Assembly (NCBI RefSeq): GCF_007489275.1
Contig: NZ_VLNR01000048.1
Location: 1 to 63,754 of the forward strand
Length of the DNA stretch: 63,754 nt
From: Aquimarina algiphila
GTDB taxonomy: Bacteria; Bacteroidota; Bacteroidia; Flavobacteriales; Flavobacteriaceae
Direction of reading: 5' to 3'
Both the position numbers and the translations under genes were made by a program. The notes under the pieces were generated by a model. It did not search any database, had not been told where the DNA came from, and saw only the letters and a list, made by a program, of their open reading frames with translations. This document shows positions 17,506 to 25,920 of the stretch, piece by piece. The first letter of the stretch is position 1. Every line of letters starts with the position of its first letter.

Positions 17506-17537
17506 AAGGAGTTATCAAATTAAAGCTCCTTTTTTTA
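17506..17537 (+). terminator. Intrinsic terminator before the acyl-CoA synthetase gene
   Basis: AAGGAG at 17506-17511 pairs with CTCCTT at 17526-17531, then seven T follow. It ends the purL transcript or the candidate RNA at 17328-17439. Confidence 0.65.
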
Positions 17538-17582
17538 TATATTAGAGTTGCGTATTATCAGATTTTTTATAATTTGCAAAAC

Positions 17583-17594
17583 TATGCACGCATA
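17583..17594 (+). promoter_or_regulatory. MarR-type operator upstream of the acyl-CoA synthetase gene
   Basis: TATGCACGCATA is a palindrome (TATGC-AC-GCATA). Bases 17583-17598 share TATGCACGCATAATAA with the larger palindrome before marR at 19638-19659. Two copies in front of two linked fatty-acid genes suggest one regulator binds both. Confidence 0.6.
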
Positions 17595-17728
17595 ATAATT
17601 TTTTGAAGTTTACAAATGTTAGTTATCTAAACGGATTTACCTATAAATTTAGTAACTTATCATTTTAAAAAATAAATATAAAAAGATGAGGACTTCAAAG
17701 GTTATTAAGAAATATTATAAAACAACGT

Positions 17729-19501
17729 ATGACAACAATTACTAGACTATTTGATTTCCCACATTACCAATTAAAAAAATTTAATTTAGATAAGGCTTTA
17801 GTAACCAAATATGATGGAGAATGGATTTCTATTTCCACCAAAGAATATGTAGAAAAAGCTAACCAGATTAGTCGAGGCCTCTTACGATTAGGTGTTAAAC
17901 CTAATGATAAAGTGGCAATCATTTCTTCTAACAACAGAACAGAGTGGAATATCACTGATATAGGTGTCCTTCAAATAGGCGCTCAGGATGTGCCTATTTA
18001 TCCCACTATTTCTCAAGAAGATTATGAATATGTTTTAAATCATTCTGAGGCAACATACTGTTTTGTATCAGATGAAGAAGTATTCCAAAAAGTTAAAAAT
18101 ATTCATACTAATGTTCCATCATTAAAAGAGGTATATTCTTTTAATGACATAGCTGGTTGTAAAAGCTGGAATGAAGTTTTAGAGTTGGGTAAAGATGATA
18201 GCAATCAAGAAGAAGTAGAAAAAATAATGGCTTCTATATCAGAAAATGATCTTGCTACATTAATATATACATCAGGAACAACAGGAAGACCCAAAGGCGT
18301 AATGTTAAGTCATAAAAACATAGTAAGTAATGCATTAAATTCAGGAACTCGTTTTCCTATACCAGCTGGAGAAGCAAAAGCTTTAAGCTTTTTACCTGTT
18401 TGTCATATTTATGAAAGAATGCTGATGTATTTATATCAGTACCTTGGAGTAACCATCTATTTTGCAGAATCTCTCGAAACAATTAGTGATAACCTTAAAG
18501 AAGTTAAACCTGATGTAATGACAGCAGTTCCTAGACTGCTCGAAAAAGTATATGACAAGATTATTGCAAAAGGAGCTGATTTAACTGGTATTAAAAAGAA
18601 ATTATTTTTCTGGGCTGTTGAGTTAGGTTTAAAATATGAGCCTTATGGAGCTAATGGTTGGCTTTATGAAAAGAAATTAGGAATTGCTAAAAAGTTAATA
18701 TTTAGCAAATGGCAAGAAGCTCTTGGAGGTAATTTAAAAGTAATTGCCTCTGGTAGTGCTGCGTTACAACCAAGACTGGCAAGAGTATTTAACGCTGCTG
18801 GGCTTACAGTAATGGAAGGATATGGTCTTACAGAAACTTCCCCTGTAGTATCTGTAAATGATCTCAGAGAAGGTGGTTTTAAAATCGGAACGGTCGGAAG
18901 GATGATCCCTGATACCGAAGTTAAGATTGCAGAAGATGGTGAGATCTTAATTAAAGGTCCTCAAGTCATGCAAGGATATTATAAAGACGAGGAAAAAACA
19001 AATGAAGTATTAAAAGATGGATATTTCCACACTGGTGATATTGGAGAAGTTGACAGTGATGGCTTTTTAAAAATTACCGATCGTAAAAAAGAAATGTTCA
19101 AAACTTCTGGAGGAAAATATGTTGCCCCTCAATTAATCGAAAATGCAATGAAACAATCTCGTTTTATTGAACAGATTATGGTTATTGGTGAAGGAGAAAA
19201 AATGCCTGGCGCTTTTATACAACCTAATTTCGAATTTTTAAAAGACTGGGCAGAACGCAAAGGCTTACAAATAGGCACTACTGTTCAAGAAATGATCAGC
19301 AACCAAAAAGTAATTGATCGTTATCAAGAAGAAGTAGATGAGCATAATGAAAGATTTGGAAAATGGGAACGAGTAAAAAAATTCGAACTTACTCCTGAAG
19401 AATGGAGTATTGATGCAGGTCACCTTACTCCTACTATGAAATTAAGAAGAAAAATAATTAAAGAAAAATATCAAGATTTATATTCTAAAATTTATGGCTA
19501 A
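17729..19501 (+). CDS. Long-chain fatty acid-CoA ligase (AMP-forming)
   Basis: An acyl-CoA synthetase of 590 residues from the AMP-binding superfamily, FAA1/long-chain group. It activates fatty acids with ATP and CoA, the entry step to beta-oxidation. Motifs: the phosphate loop YTSGTTGRPKGVMLSHKN near residue 178, the adenine motif GYGLTETSP near 367, HTGDIGEVD near 435, and the hinge and lysine region ITDRKKEMFKTSGGKYVAPQ near 450. The protein is probably cytoplasmic or at the inner-membrane face. A copy of the MarR operator lies 135 bases upstream, so it is likely in the same regulon as the genes at 19695-25618, though a terminator separates them. Confidence 0.92.
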   Translation: MTTITRLFDFPHYQLKKFNLDKALVTKYDGEWISISTKEYVEKANQISRGLLRLGVKPNDKVAIISSNNRTEWNITDIGVLQIGAQDVPIYPTISQEDYEYVLNHSEATYCFVSDEEVFQKVKNIHTNVPSLKEVYSFNDIAGCKSWNEVLELGKDDSNQEEVEKIMASISENDLATLIYTSGTTGRPKGVMLSHKNIVSNALNSGTRFPIPAGEAKALSFLPVCHIYERMLMYLYQYLGVTIYFAESLETISDNLKEVKPDVMTAVPRLLEKVYDKIIAKGADLTGIKKKLFFWAVELGLKYEPYGANGWLYEKKLGIAKKLIFSKWQEALGGNLKVIASGSAALQPRLARVFNAAGLTVMEGYGLTETSPVVSVNDLREGGFKIGTVGRMIPDTEVKIAEDGEILIKGPQVMQGYYKDEEKTNEVLKDGYFHTGDIGEVDSDGFLKITDRKKEMFKTSGGKYVAPQLIENAMKQSRFIEQIMVIGEGEKMPGAFIQPNFEFLKDWAERKGLQIGTTVQEMISNQKVIDRYQEEVDEHNERFGKWERVKKFELTPEEWSIDAGHLTPTMKLRRKIIKEKYQDLYSKIYG

Positions 19502-19555
19502 TTCAATTGACTGATTACAAAAAAATTGTATAATAGTTTAACTGTTAATCAGTAG

Positions 19556-19583
19556 ACTCCTCATTTTATGGGGAGTTTTTTTA
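19556..19583 (+). terminator. Terminator of the acyl-CoA synthetase gene
   Basis: Stem ACTCCTC/GGGGAGT (one G-T pair) with loop ATTTTATG is followed by seven T. Confidence 0.75.
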
Positions 19584-19637
19584 TTAATTCAATAGAAAAA
19601 CGTAAATTACTTCATCTTTTCTTAAATTTTTACCATA

Positions 19638-19659
19638 TTTATTATGCACGCATAATAAA
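19638..19659 (+). promoter_or_regulatory. MarR operator, perfect 22-base palindrome
   Basis: Ten-base arms TTTATTATGC and GCATAATAAA flank the two bases AC with no mismatch. It lies just upstream of a -7-like element (TACCTTTA, 19666-19673) and 36 bases before the marR start, a position for repressing its own promoter. The core is shared with the site at 17583-17598. Confidence 0.7.
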
Positions 19660-19665
19660 TTTTCT

Positions 19666-19673
19666 TACCTTTA
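19666..19673 (+). promoter_or_regulatory. -7 element of the beta-oxidation operon
   Basis: TACCTTTA differs from TAnnTTTG only in the last base, as do the -7 elements of the small-RNA array. It lies seven bases downstream of the 22-base operator. Confidence 0.45.
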
Positions 19674-19694
19674 CATTCACAATAATTTTTTTAA

Positions 19695-20150
19695 ATGAGA
19701 GAAAAGACAATTGATTATGCACTTAGAGCCACCTGGATGGCAGTTGCTAAGATGTATAATGAAGAGGCTGGTAAAAAAGGTAGTACAATGGCTACCGGAT
19801 TTGCTTTGCTAAGCATAGATCCAGAAAGTGGTACTCCTTCTACCTCATTAGGCCCCAAAATGGGAATGGAAGCCACAAGTCTATCACGTACATTAAAAAC
19901 CATGGAAGAAAAAGGGTTGATTTTTAGAAAGAAGAATCCCCAGGACGGCCGAGGTGTATTGATATACTTAACTCCATTTGGTGTAGAAATGAGAAATTTT
20001 TCTAAAGAAGTAGTTTTTGCCTTTGATAGTACTGTTAGAAAACATGTACCTCAGGAAAAACTAGATATCTTCTTAGAAGTATTTCAAATTATAAATGACC
20101 TCATATCATCTAAAAAAATTTACTCAAAACAAGAATCTATAACACCTTAA
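19695..20150 (+). CDS. MarR family transcriptional regulator
   Basis: A 151-residue winged-helix regulator of the MarR family. The recognition part is at residues 50-100 (LGPKMGMEATSLSRTLKTME, then EEKGLIFRKKNPQDGRGVLIYLTPFG), with the conserved DGRGxLIxLTxxG wing. It is the first gene of the beta-oxidation operon. Operators before it and before the acyl-CoA synthetase gene suggest it represses fatty-acid degradation until a ligand, probably an acyl-CoA or fatty acid, releases it. The ligand is an inference from the genes it sits with. Confidence 0.9.
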   Translation: MREKTIDYALRATWMAVAKMYNEEAGKKGSTMATGFALLSIDPESGTPSTSLGPKMGMEATSLSRTLKTMEEKGLIFRKKNPQDGRGVLIYLTPFGVEMRNFSKEVVFAFDSTVRKHVPQEKLDIFLEVFQIINDLISSKKIYSKQESITP

Positions 20151-20167
20151 CAACTCGAAGTTAAAAA

Positions 20168-22573
20168 ATGAAAAGAATCATTAAAAAAGTTGCAGTTGTC
20201 GGCTCAGGAATTATGGGATCCGGTATTGCATGCCATTTCGCTAATATTGGTGTCGAAGTGCTATTATTAGACATTGTTCCTAGAGAACTAAACGAAAAGG
20301 AAAAAGCAAAAGGTCTTACCCTTGAAAACAAAGTGGTGCGTAATCGATTAGTAAATGATTCGCTTACTGCTGCTCTTAAATCCAAACCTTCTCCCATCTA
20401 TCATCAAAAATTTGCAAGTCGTATCACTACAGGAAATCTTGAAGATGATATCGCAAAAGTTGCTGATGTAGACTGGATCATAGAAGTTGTTGTTGAAAGA
20501 TTAGATATCAAAAAATCAGTTTTTGAAAATCTAGAAAAATACAGAACACCAGGAACACTAATTACATCTAATACTTCTGGTATTCCTATCAAATTTATGA
20601 ACGAAGGAAGAAGTGAAGATTTCCAAAAACATTTTTGTGGAACACACTTCTTTAACCCTGCTCGTTACTTAAAATTATTCGAAATTATTCCTGGTCCAAA
20701 CACTTCTTCAGAAGTTTTGGATTTTCTTAATGGATACGGAGAACAATATTTAGGAAAAACTTCTGTAGTTGCAAAGGATACACCTGCATTTATAGGAAAT
20801 AGAATAGGAATCTTTAGTATCATGAGTTTGTTCCATATGGTAAAAGAAATGGGACTAACAATAGAAGAGGTTGATAAACTTTCTGGCCCCGTAATTGGCC
20901 GCCCAAAATCTGCTACATTTCGTACCGTAGATGTCGTTGGTTTAGATACTTTAGTTCATGTAGCTAATGGTATTGCCGATAACTGTTCTGATGATGAGCG
21001 TTTAGAACTTTTTAAACTTCCAGATTTCATCGATACTATGATGGAAAACAAATGGTTAGGAAGTAAAACAGGACAAGGATTCTATAAGAAACATGTAGCT
21101 GCTGATGGTAAAAAAGAGATCCTTTCTTTAGATTTAAATACTTTAGAATACAGAACAAAGAAAAGAGCTTCTTTTGCTACTTTAGAGATGACAAAAACTA
21201 TAGATAAAGTAGTTGATCGTTTCAAAGTTTTAGTTGCTGGTAAAGATAAAGCTGGTGAATTTTACCGTAAAACCTTATCTGCCCTATTTGCATATGTCTC
21301 AAACAGAATTCCAGAAATAACTGATGAGCTATATAAGATTGATGATGCTATGAAAGCTGGTTTTGGTTGGGAACATGGTCCTTTCCAAATCTGGGATGCT
21401 ATTGGAGTAGAAAAAGGAATCGAAATTATGAAAGCCGAAGGCTTAGAACCAGCCGCATGGGTTAATGATATGATTGCTTCGGGAAATACTTCTTTTTACA
21501 CAGTAAAAGAAGGAGCAACTCATTCATATGATATTCCGAAAAAAGAACAAACAAAAGTTCCGGGACAAGATGCCTTTATTATTCTTGATAATATTCGTAA
21601 ATCCAATGAGGTTTTCAAGAATAGCGGTGTTGTAGTAGAAGATATTGGAGATGGGATTCTTAATTTAGAATTTCAAAGTAAAATGAATACTATTGGTGGT
21701 GATGTCCTTGCCGGATTAAACAAAGCTATCGATATTGCTGAAAAAGATTTCCAGGGATTAGTAGTAGGTAATCAAGCTGCGAACTTCTCTGTTGGAGCAA
21801 ATATCGGAATGATTTTTATGATGGCTGTAGAGCAGGAATATGATGAGTTAAATATGGCCATCAAATACTTCCAGGATTCTATGATGCGTATGCGTTACTC
21901 TGCTATTCCTACAATTGCTGCACCACATGGTATGGCTTTAGGTGGTGGTTGTGAAATTTCACTTCATGCCGATAAAGTAGTTGCTGCGGCAGAAACATAT
22001 ATGGGATTAGTAGAATTTGGTGTTGGTGTAATCCCTGGTGGAGGTGGATCCAAAGAAATGGCATTAAGAGCTGCTGATACCTTCAAAAAAGATGATATCG
22101 AACTTAATGTATTGCAAGAACATTTTTTAACTATAGGTATGGCCAAAGTATCAACATCGGCATATGAAGCATTTGATACCAACTTACTGCAAAAAGGAAA
22201 AGATATTGTTGTTGTAAATAAAGATCGTCAGATTGCAACTGCAAAAGCTCATGCAAAACTAATTGCAGAACAAGGATATACGCAACCTGTACGTCGTAAA
22301 GACATTAAAGTTTTAGGAAAGCAGGCACTTGGAATGTTCTTAGTAGGTACTGATTCTATGGAAGCCAGTAAATATATTTCTGAGCATGATCACAAAATAG
22401 CAAATAAACTAGGATATGTAATGGCCGGTGGAGATTTATCAGAACCAACATTGGTTACAGAACAATACTTATTGGATCTAGAACGTGAAGCTTTCTTATC
22501 ACTTTGTACAGAACGTAAAACTCTTGAGCGTATCGAGCATATGCTTAAGAAAGGAAAACCTCTAAGAAACTAG
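20168..22573 (+). CDS. fadB: 3-Hydroxyacyl-CoA dehydrogenase / enoyl-CoA hydratase fusion
   Basis: A bifunctional beta-oxidation enzyme of 801 residues. The N-terminal part is the NAD-binding hydroxyacyl-CoA dehydrogenase: VAVVGSGIMGSGIACHFANI near residue 8, then the catalytic region with CGTHFFNPARY near 155. The two C-terminal dehydrogenase domains follow (to about residue 450). A crotonase-type hydratase lies at about 490-700, with GMALGGGCEISLHAD near 590 and GLVEFGVGVIPGGGG near 615 carrying the oxyanion and catalytic Glu regions. The domain order is the reverse of E. coli FadB and is the common form in Bacteroidota. It starts 17 bases after marR and pairs with the thiolase that follows. 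Confidence 0.93.
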   Translation: MKRIIKKVAVVGSGIMGSGIACHFANIGVEVLLLDIVPRELNEKEKAKGLTLENKVVRNRLVNDSLTAALKSKPSPIYHQKFASRITTGNLEDDIAKVADVDWIIEVVVERLDIKKSVFENLEKYRTPGTLITSNTSGIPIKFMNEGRSEDFQKHFCGTHFFNPARYLKLFEIIPGPNTSSEVLDFLNGYGEQYLGKTSVVAKDTPAFIGNRIGIFSIMSLFHMVKEMGLTIEEVDKLSGPVIGRPKSATFRTVDVVGLDTLVHVANGIADNCSDDERLELFKLPDFIDTMMENKWLGSKTGQGFYKKHVAADGKKEILSLDLNTLEYRTKKRASFATLEMTKTIDKVVDRFKVLVAGKDKAGEFYRKTLSALFAYVSNRIPEITDELYKIDDAMKAGFGWEHGPFQIWDAIGVEKGIEIMKAEGLEPAAWVNDMIASGNTSFYTVKEGATHSYDIPKKEQTKVPGQDAFIILDNIRKSNEVFKNSGVVVEDIGDGILNLEFQSKMNTIGGDVLAGLNKAIDIAEKDFQGLVVGNQAANFSVGANIGMIFMMAVEQEYDELNMAIKYFQDSMMRMRYSAIPTIAAPHGMALGGGCEISLHADKVVAAAETYMGLVEFGVGVIPGGGGSKEMALRAADTFKKDDIELNVLQEHFLTIGMAKVSTSAYEAFDTNLLQKGKDIVVVNKDRQIATAKAHAKLIAEQGYTQPVRRKDIKVLGKQALGMFLVGTDSMEASKYISEHDHKIANKLGYVMAGGDLSEPTLVTEQYLLDLEREAFLSLCTERKTLERIEHMLKKGKPLRN

Positions 22574-22585
22574 AAAAAGAAAAAA

Positions 22586-23776
22586 ATGAAAACAGCATAT
22601 ATAGTAAAAGCATATAGAACAGCCGTTGGGAAAGCGCCTCGCGGAGTGTTTAGATTTAAAAGAACCGATGAATTGGCAGCCGAGACCATCGAGCACATGA
22701 TGAAGGAGCTTCCTAATCTCGACAAATCTCGTATTGACGATGTGATTGTTGGTAATGCGATGCCAGAAGGATCTCAAGGACTTAATATGGCTCGTTTAAT
22801 CTCACTTATGGGATTAAACTCTGTTGATGTTCCAGGAGTAACAGTAAATAGATTTTGTTCTTCAGGAATAGAAACTATCGGTATCGCAACTGCAAAAATA
22901 CAGGCCGGAATGGCAGATTGTATTATTGCAGGAGGTGCAGAAAGTATGAGTTCTGTGCCTATGACAGGATATAAAACAGAACTCAATTATGATTTAGCAA
23001 AATCCGGACATGAAGATTACTATTGGGGAATGGGAAATACTGCAGAAGCAGTTGCTCATCAATTCAAAGTATCTCGTGAAGATCAGGATGAATTTGCATA
23101 CAATTCTCATATGAAGGCCTTAAAAGCCCAAGCAGAAGGCCGTTTTCAGGATCAAATCGTTCCTATAAATGTAGAACAGGTTTATGTTGATGAAAATGGA
23201 AAGAAAGCTACAAAATCATATACAGTAAATAAAGATGAAGGTCCTCGTGCCGGAACCAGTAAAGAAGTGCTTGGTAAACTTAGACCTGTATTCGAAGCAG
23301 GTGGAAGTGTTACCGCAGGAAACTCCTCTCAAATGAGTGATGGTGCAGCTTTTGTTTTGGTGATGAGCGAAGAAATGGTAAAAGAGTTAAACCTTGAACC
23401 TATTGCAAGACTTGTTAATTATGCTGCCGCAGGTGTCGAACCTAGAATTATGGGTATTGGACCAGTAAAAGCTATTCCAAAAGCATTAAAACAGGCTGGA
23501 TTAAAACAAGATGATGTAGAACTAATCGAACTTAACGAAGCTTTTGCATCTCAATCTCTTGCAGTGATGAGAGAATTAGGTCTTAATCAAGATATAGTAA
23601 ATGTTAATGGAGGCGCAATTGCATTAGGACATCCACTTGGATGTACTGGAGCAAAACTTTCTGTTCAGTTATTTGATGAGATGCGTAAGCGCGATATGAA
23701 AGGTAAATATGGTATGGTTACTATGTGTGTAGGTACCGGACAAGGTGCTGCTGGTATTTTTGAATTTTTAAACTAA
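22586..23776 (+). CDS. fadA: Acetyl-CoA acyltransferase (thiolase)
   Basis: A 396-residue degradative thiolase that cleaves 3-ketoacyl-CoA with CoA to release acetyl-CoA. The nucleophile Cys91 lies in NRFCSSGIETI. The C-terminal acid/base motifs GGAIALGHPLGCTGAK and CVGTGQGAAGIFE hold the catalytic His and second Cys. It sits 12 bases behind the FadB-like fusion, and the pair probably forms the trifunctional complex. An acetyl-CoA acetyltransferase working in the reverse direction shares these motifs, but the operon supports beta-oxidation. Confidence 0.94.
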   Translation: MKTAYIVKAYRTAVGKAPRGVFRFKRTDELAAETIEHMMKELPNLDKSRIDDVIVGNAMPEGSQGLNMARLISLMGLNSVDVPGVTVNRFCSSGIETIGIATAKIQAGMADCIIAGGAESMSSVPMTGYKTELNYDLAKSGHEDYYWGMGNTAEAVAHQFKVSREDQDEFAYNSHMKALKAQAEGRFQDQIVPINVEQVYVDENGKKATKSYTVNKDEGPRAGTSKEVLGKLRPVFEAGGSVTAGNSSQMSDGAAFVLVMSEEMVKELNLEPIARLVNYAAAGVEPRIMGIGPVKAIPKALKQAGLKQDDVELIELNEAFASQSLAVMRELGLNQDIVNVNGGAIALGHPLGCTGAKLSVQLFDEMRKRDMKGKYGMVTMCVGTGQGAAGIFEFLN

Positions 23777-23806
23777 AAACGAGCTAAGAAAAAACAATAT
23801 AAAACA

Positions 23807-25618
23807 ATGAGTGCAGAAACTGTAAATAAAGATATTCTTAGAGGAGGGCAATTCCTTGTCAAAGAAACTAAATGTGAAGATGTATTTACTCCAGAAGATT
23901 TTTCTGAGGAGCAAAGAATGATGCGTGATAGCGCAAAAGAATTTGTTGACCGTGAGCTATGGGCACACTGGGAACGATTCGAATCTAAAGATTATGCGTA
24001 TACAGAAGCTTGTATGAAGAAAGCTGGAGAACTTGGCCTTCTTGGTGTTGCGGTTCCCGAAGCTTACGATGGACTAGGAATGGGATTTGTCTCTACAATG
24101 CTAGTATGTGATTATATTTCTGGAGCTACCGGTTCATTTAGTACCGCTTTTGGAGCTCACACTGGTATTGGTACTATGCCAATCTCATTGTATGGTAATG
24201 AGGAACAAAAGAAAAAATATGTTTCTAAACTAGCTACAGGTGAATGGATGGGAGCATATTGTTTAACAGAACCTGGTGCAGGATCAGATGCAAATTCTGG
24301 AAAAACCAAAGCTGTCTTGTCTGATGATGGAAAACATTATTTGATCTCTGGTCAGAAAATGTGGATCTCTAATGCAGGATTCTGTAATGTAATGATCGTT
24401 TTTGCTCGTATTGAAGATGATAAAAATATTACAGGGTTTATCGTAGAGAATGATCCATCTAATGGAATCTCTATGGCCGATGAAGAGAAAAAATTAGGAA
24501 TTCATTCTTCTTCTACCCGTCAAGTATTTTTTAGCAATACAAAAGTACCGGTAGAAAATATGTTATCAGAAAGAGGTAATGGATTTAAGATTGCAATGAA
24601 CGCGCTAAATGTTGGTCGTATCAAATTAGCAGCTGCTTGTCTTGATGCACAACGTAGAGTAATCGGAGAAGCAACCAAATATGCTAATGAGCGTATTCAG
24701 TTTAAAACTCCAATTATGAATTTTGGAGCAATTAAATCTAAAATTGCAGAGATGGCTACTAACACTTACGCAGATGAATCTGCAAGTTATAGAGCTGCAA
24801 AAAATATTGAAGATAGAATTGCTATCCGTCAAGCGGAAGGAAATTCTCATCAGGAAGCAGAACTTAAAGGTGTTGAGGAATATGCTATTGAATGTTCTAT
24901 TCTTAAAGTTGCTGTATCTGAAGATGTACAAAGTTGTACTGATGAAGGTGTACAAATTTTTGGTGGAATGGGGTTCTCTGCAGATACTCCAATGGAATCT
25001 GCTTGGAGAGATGCTCGTATTTCTAGAATCTACGAAGGAACAAATGAGATCAATAGAATGCTAGCTGTAGGAATGTTAGTTAAGAAAGCAATGAAAGGAC
25101 ATGTTGATCTTCTTGGACCTGCAATGAAAGTTGCTGATGAACTTACTGGTATTCCGTCTTTTGATACTCCAGATTACTCTGTATTATTTTCAGAAGAAAA
25201 AGAAATTCTTGCAAAACTTAAGAAAGTATTCTTAATGGTTGCTGGTTCTGCAGTACAAAAATTCGGACCTCAATTAGAAGAACATCAACAATTATTAATG
25301 GCTGCTTCGGATATATTAATTGAGATTTATATGGCTGAATCTGCGATCCTACGTACAGAGAAAAATGCAAAACGTTTTGGAGAAGAAGCTCAGGAAACTC
25401 AGATAGCTATGTCTCAATTGTATTTATACAATGCTGTAGACATTGCAATCAAAAAAGGAAAAGAAGCTATTGTTTCATTTGCAGAAGGAGATGAGCAGCG
25501 AATGATGCTCATGGGACTTAAGCGTTTCACTAAGTATGCTAATCAACCAAATGTGGTTGCTTTAAGAACAAAAATCGCTGATAAAATTGCTCAAGAAAAT
25601 GGATATTTTCTTGGGTAA
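23807..25618 (+). CDS. Acyl-CoA dehydrogenase (long-chain type)
   Basis: A flavin acyl-CoA dehydrogenase of 603 residues, which makes trans-2-enoyl-CoA in the first oxidation step. Signature 1 is YCLTEPGAGSDANSG near residue 150. Signature 2 is QIFGGMGFSADTPMESAWRD near 383, followed by SRIYEGTNEINRM. There is a further C-terminal helical extension of about 170 residues, as in very-long-chain enzymes (ACADVL/ACAD9-like). It is last in the marR-fadB-fadA operon, 30 bases after fadA, and closed by a strong terminator at 25678. Confidence 0.93.
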   Translation: MSAETVNKDILRGGQFLVKETKCEDVFTPEDFSEEQRMMRDSAKEFVDRELWAHWERFESKDYAYTEACMKKAGELGLLGVAVPEAYDGLGMGFVSTMLVCDYISGATGSFSTAFGAHTGIGTMPISLYGNEEQKKKYVSKLATGEWMGAYCLTEPGAGSDANSGKTKAVLSDDGKHYLISGQKMWISNAGFCNVMIVFARIEDDKNITGFIVENDPSNGISMADEEKKLGIHSSSTRQVFFSNTKVPVENMLSERGNGFKIAMNALNVGRIKLAAACLDAQRRVIGEATKYANERIQFKTPIMNFGAIKSKIAEMATNTYADESASYRAAKNIEDRIAIRQAEGNSHQEAELKGVEEYAIECSILKVAVSEDVQSCTDEGVQIFGGMGFSADTPMESAWRDARISRIYEGTNEINRMLAVGMLVKKAMKGHVDLLGPAMKVADELTGIPSFDTPDYSVLFSEEKEILAKLKKVFLMVAGSAVQKFGPQLEEHQQLLMAASDILIEIYMAESAILRTEKNAKRFGEEAQETQIAMSQLYLYNAVDIAIKKGKEAIVSFAEGDEQRMMLMGLKRFTKYANQPNVVALRTKIADKIAQENGYFLG

Positions 25619-25677
25619 CCCTATAGAACTGCCCGCTCTAAGGCATTAAACTGGAGAGTTGTTTAATTTTGATTTAA

Positions 25678-25715
25678 AAACCGTCTTTTTATTGGGTAAA
25701 AAGACGGTTTCTTTT
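25678..25715 (+). terminator. Terminator of the beta-oxidation operon
   Basis: Thirteen-base arms AAACCGTCTTTTT (25678-25690) and AAAAAGACGGTTT (25698-25710) are followed by a T run. It is almost the same as the terminator at 27496. Confidence 0.85.
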
Positions 25716-25767
25716 TATCCAATTATAATTTGATACAATTTCAAATTAAGAAAAAACTATCTTTTAG

Positions 25768-25821
25768 ATATAGTCTTTTTTCTCTACACTCGATAATATT
25801 CTATTATCTACTAGACTATAT
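25768..25821 (+). promoter_or_regulatory. Nested inverted repeats upstream of the GH16 gene
   Basis: ATATAGTC (25768-25775) is matched by GACTATAT (25814-25821), and inside lies GATAATA-TTC-TATTATC (25792-25808). They could be a leader stem-loop or a paired operator about 100 bases before the GH16 start. The sequence is AT-rich, so chance is possible. Nothing else is seen in 25716-25920. Confidence 0.3.
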
Positions 25822-25920
25822 ATAGACAATTAGAAATACAACCACAAAGAGGGTCTTTATATAAAATTTTAATATATAAATTTATAATATCACAAAAATT
25901 TATTCTTAAAACCAATAATC

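Noticed and set aside
24626..25064. Open frames on both strands inside the acyl-CoA dehydrogenase gene
   Set aside because: They are shadows of the coding frame; no start context, and the dehydrogenase domains are continuous through the region.
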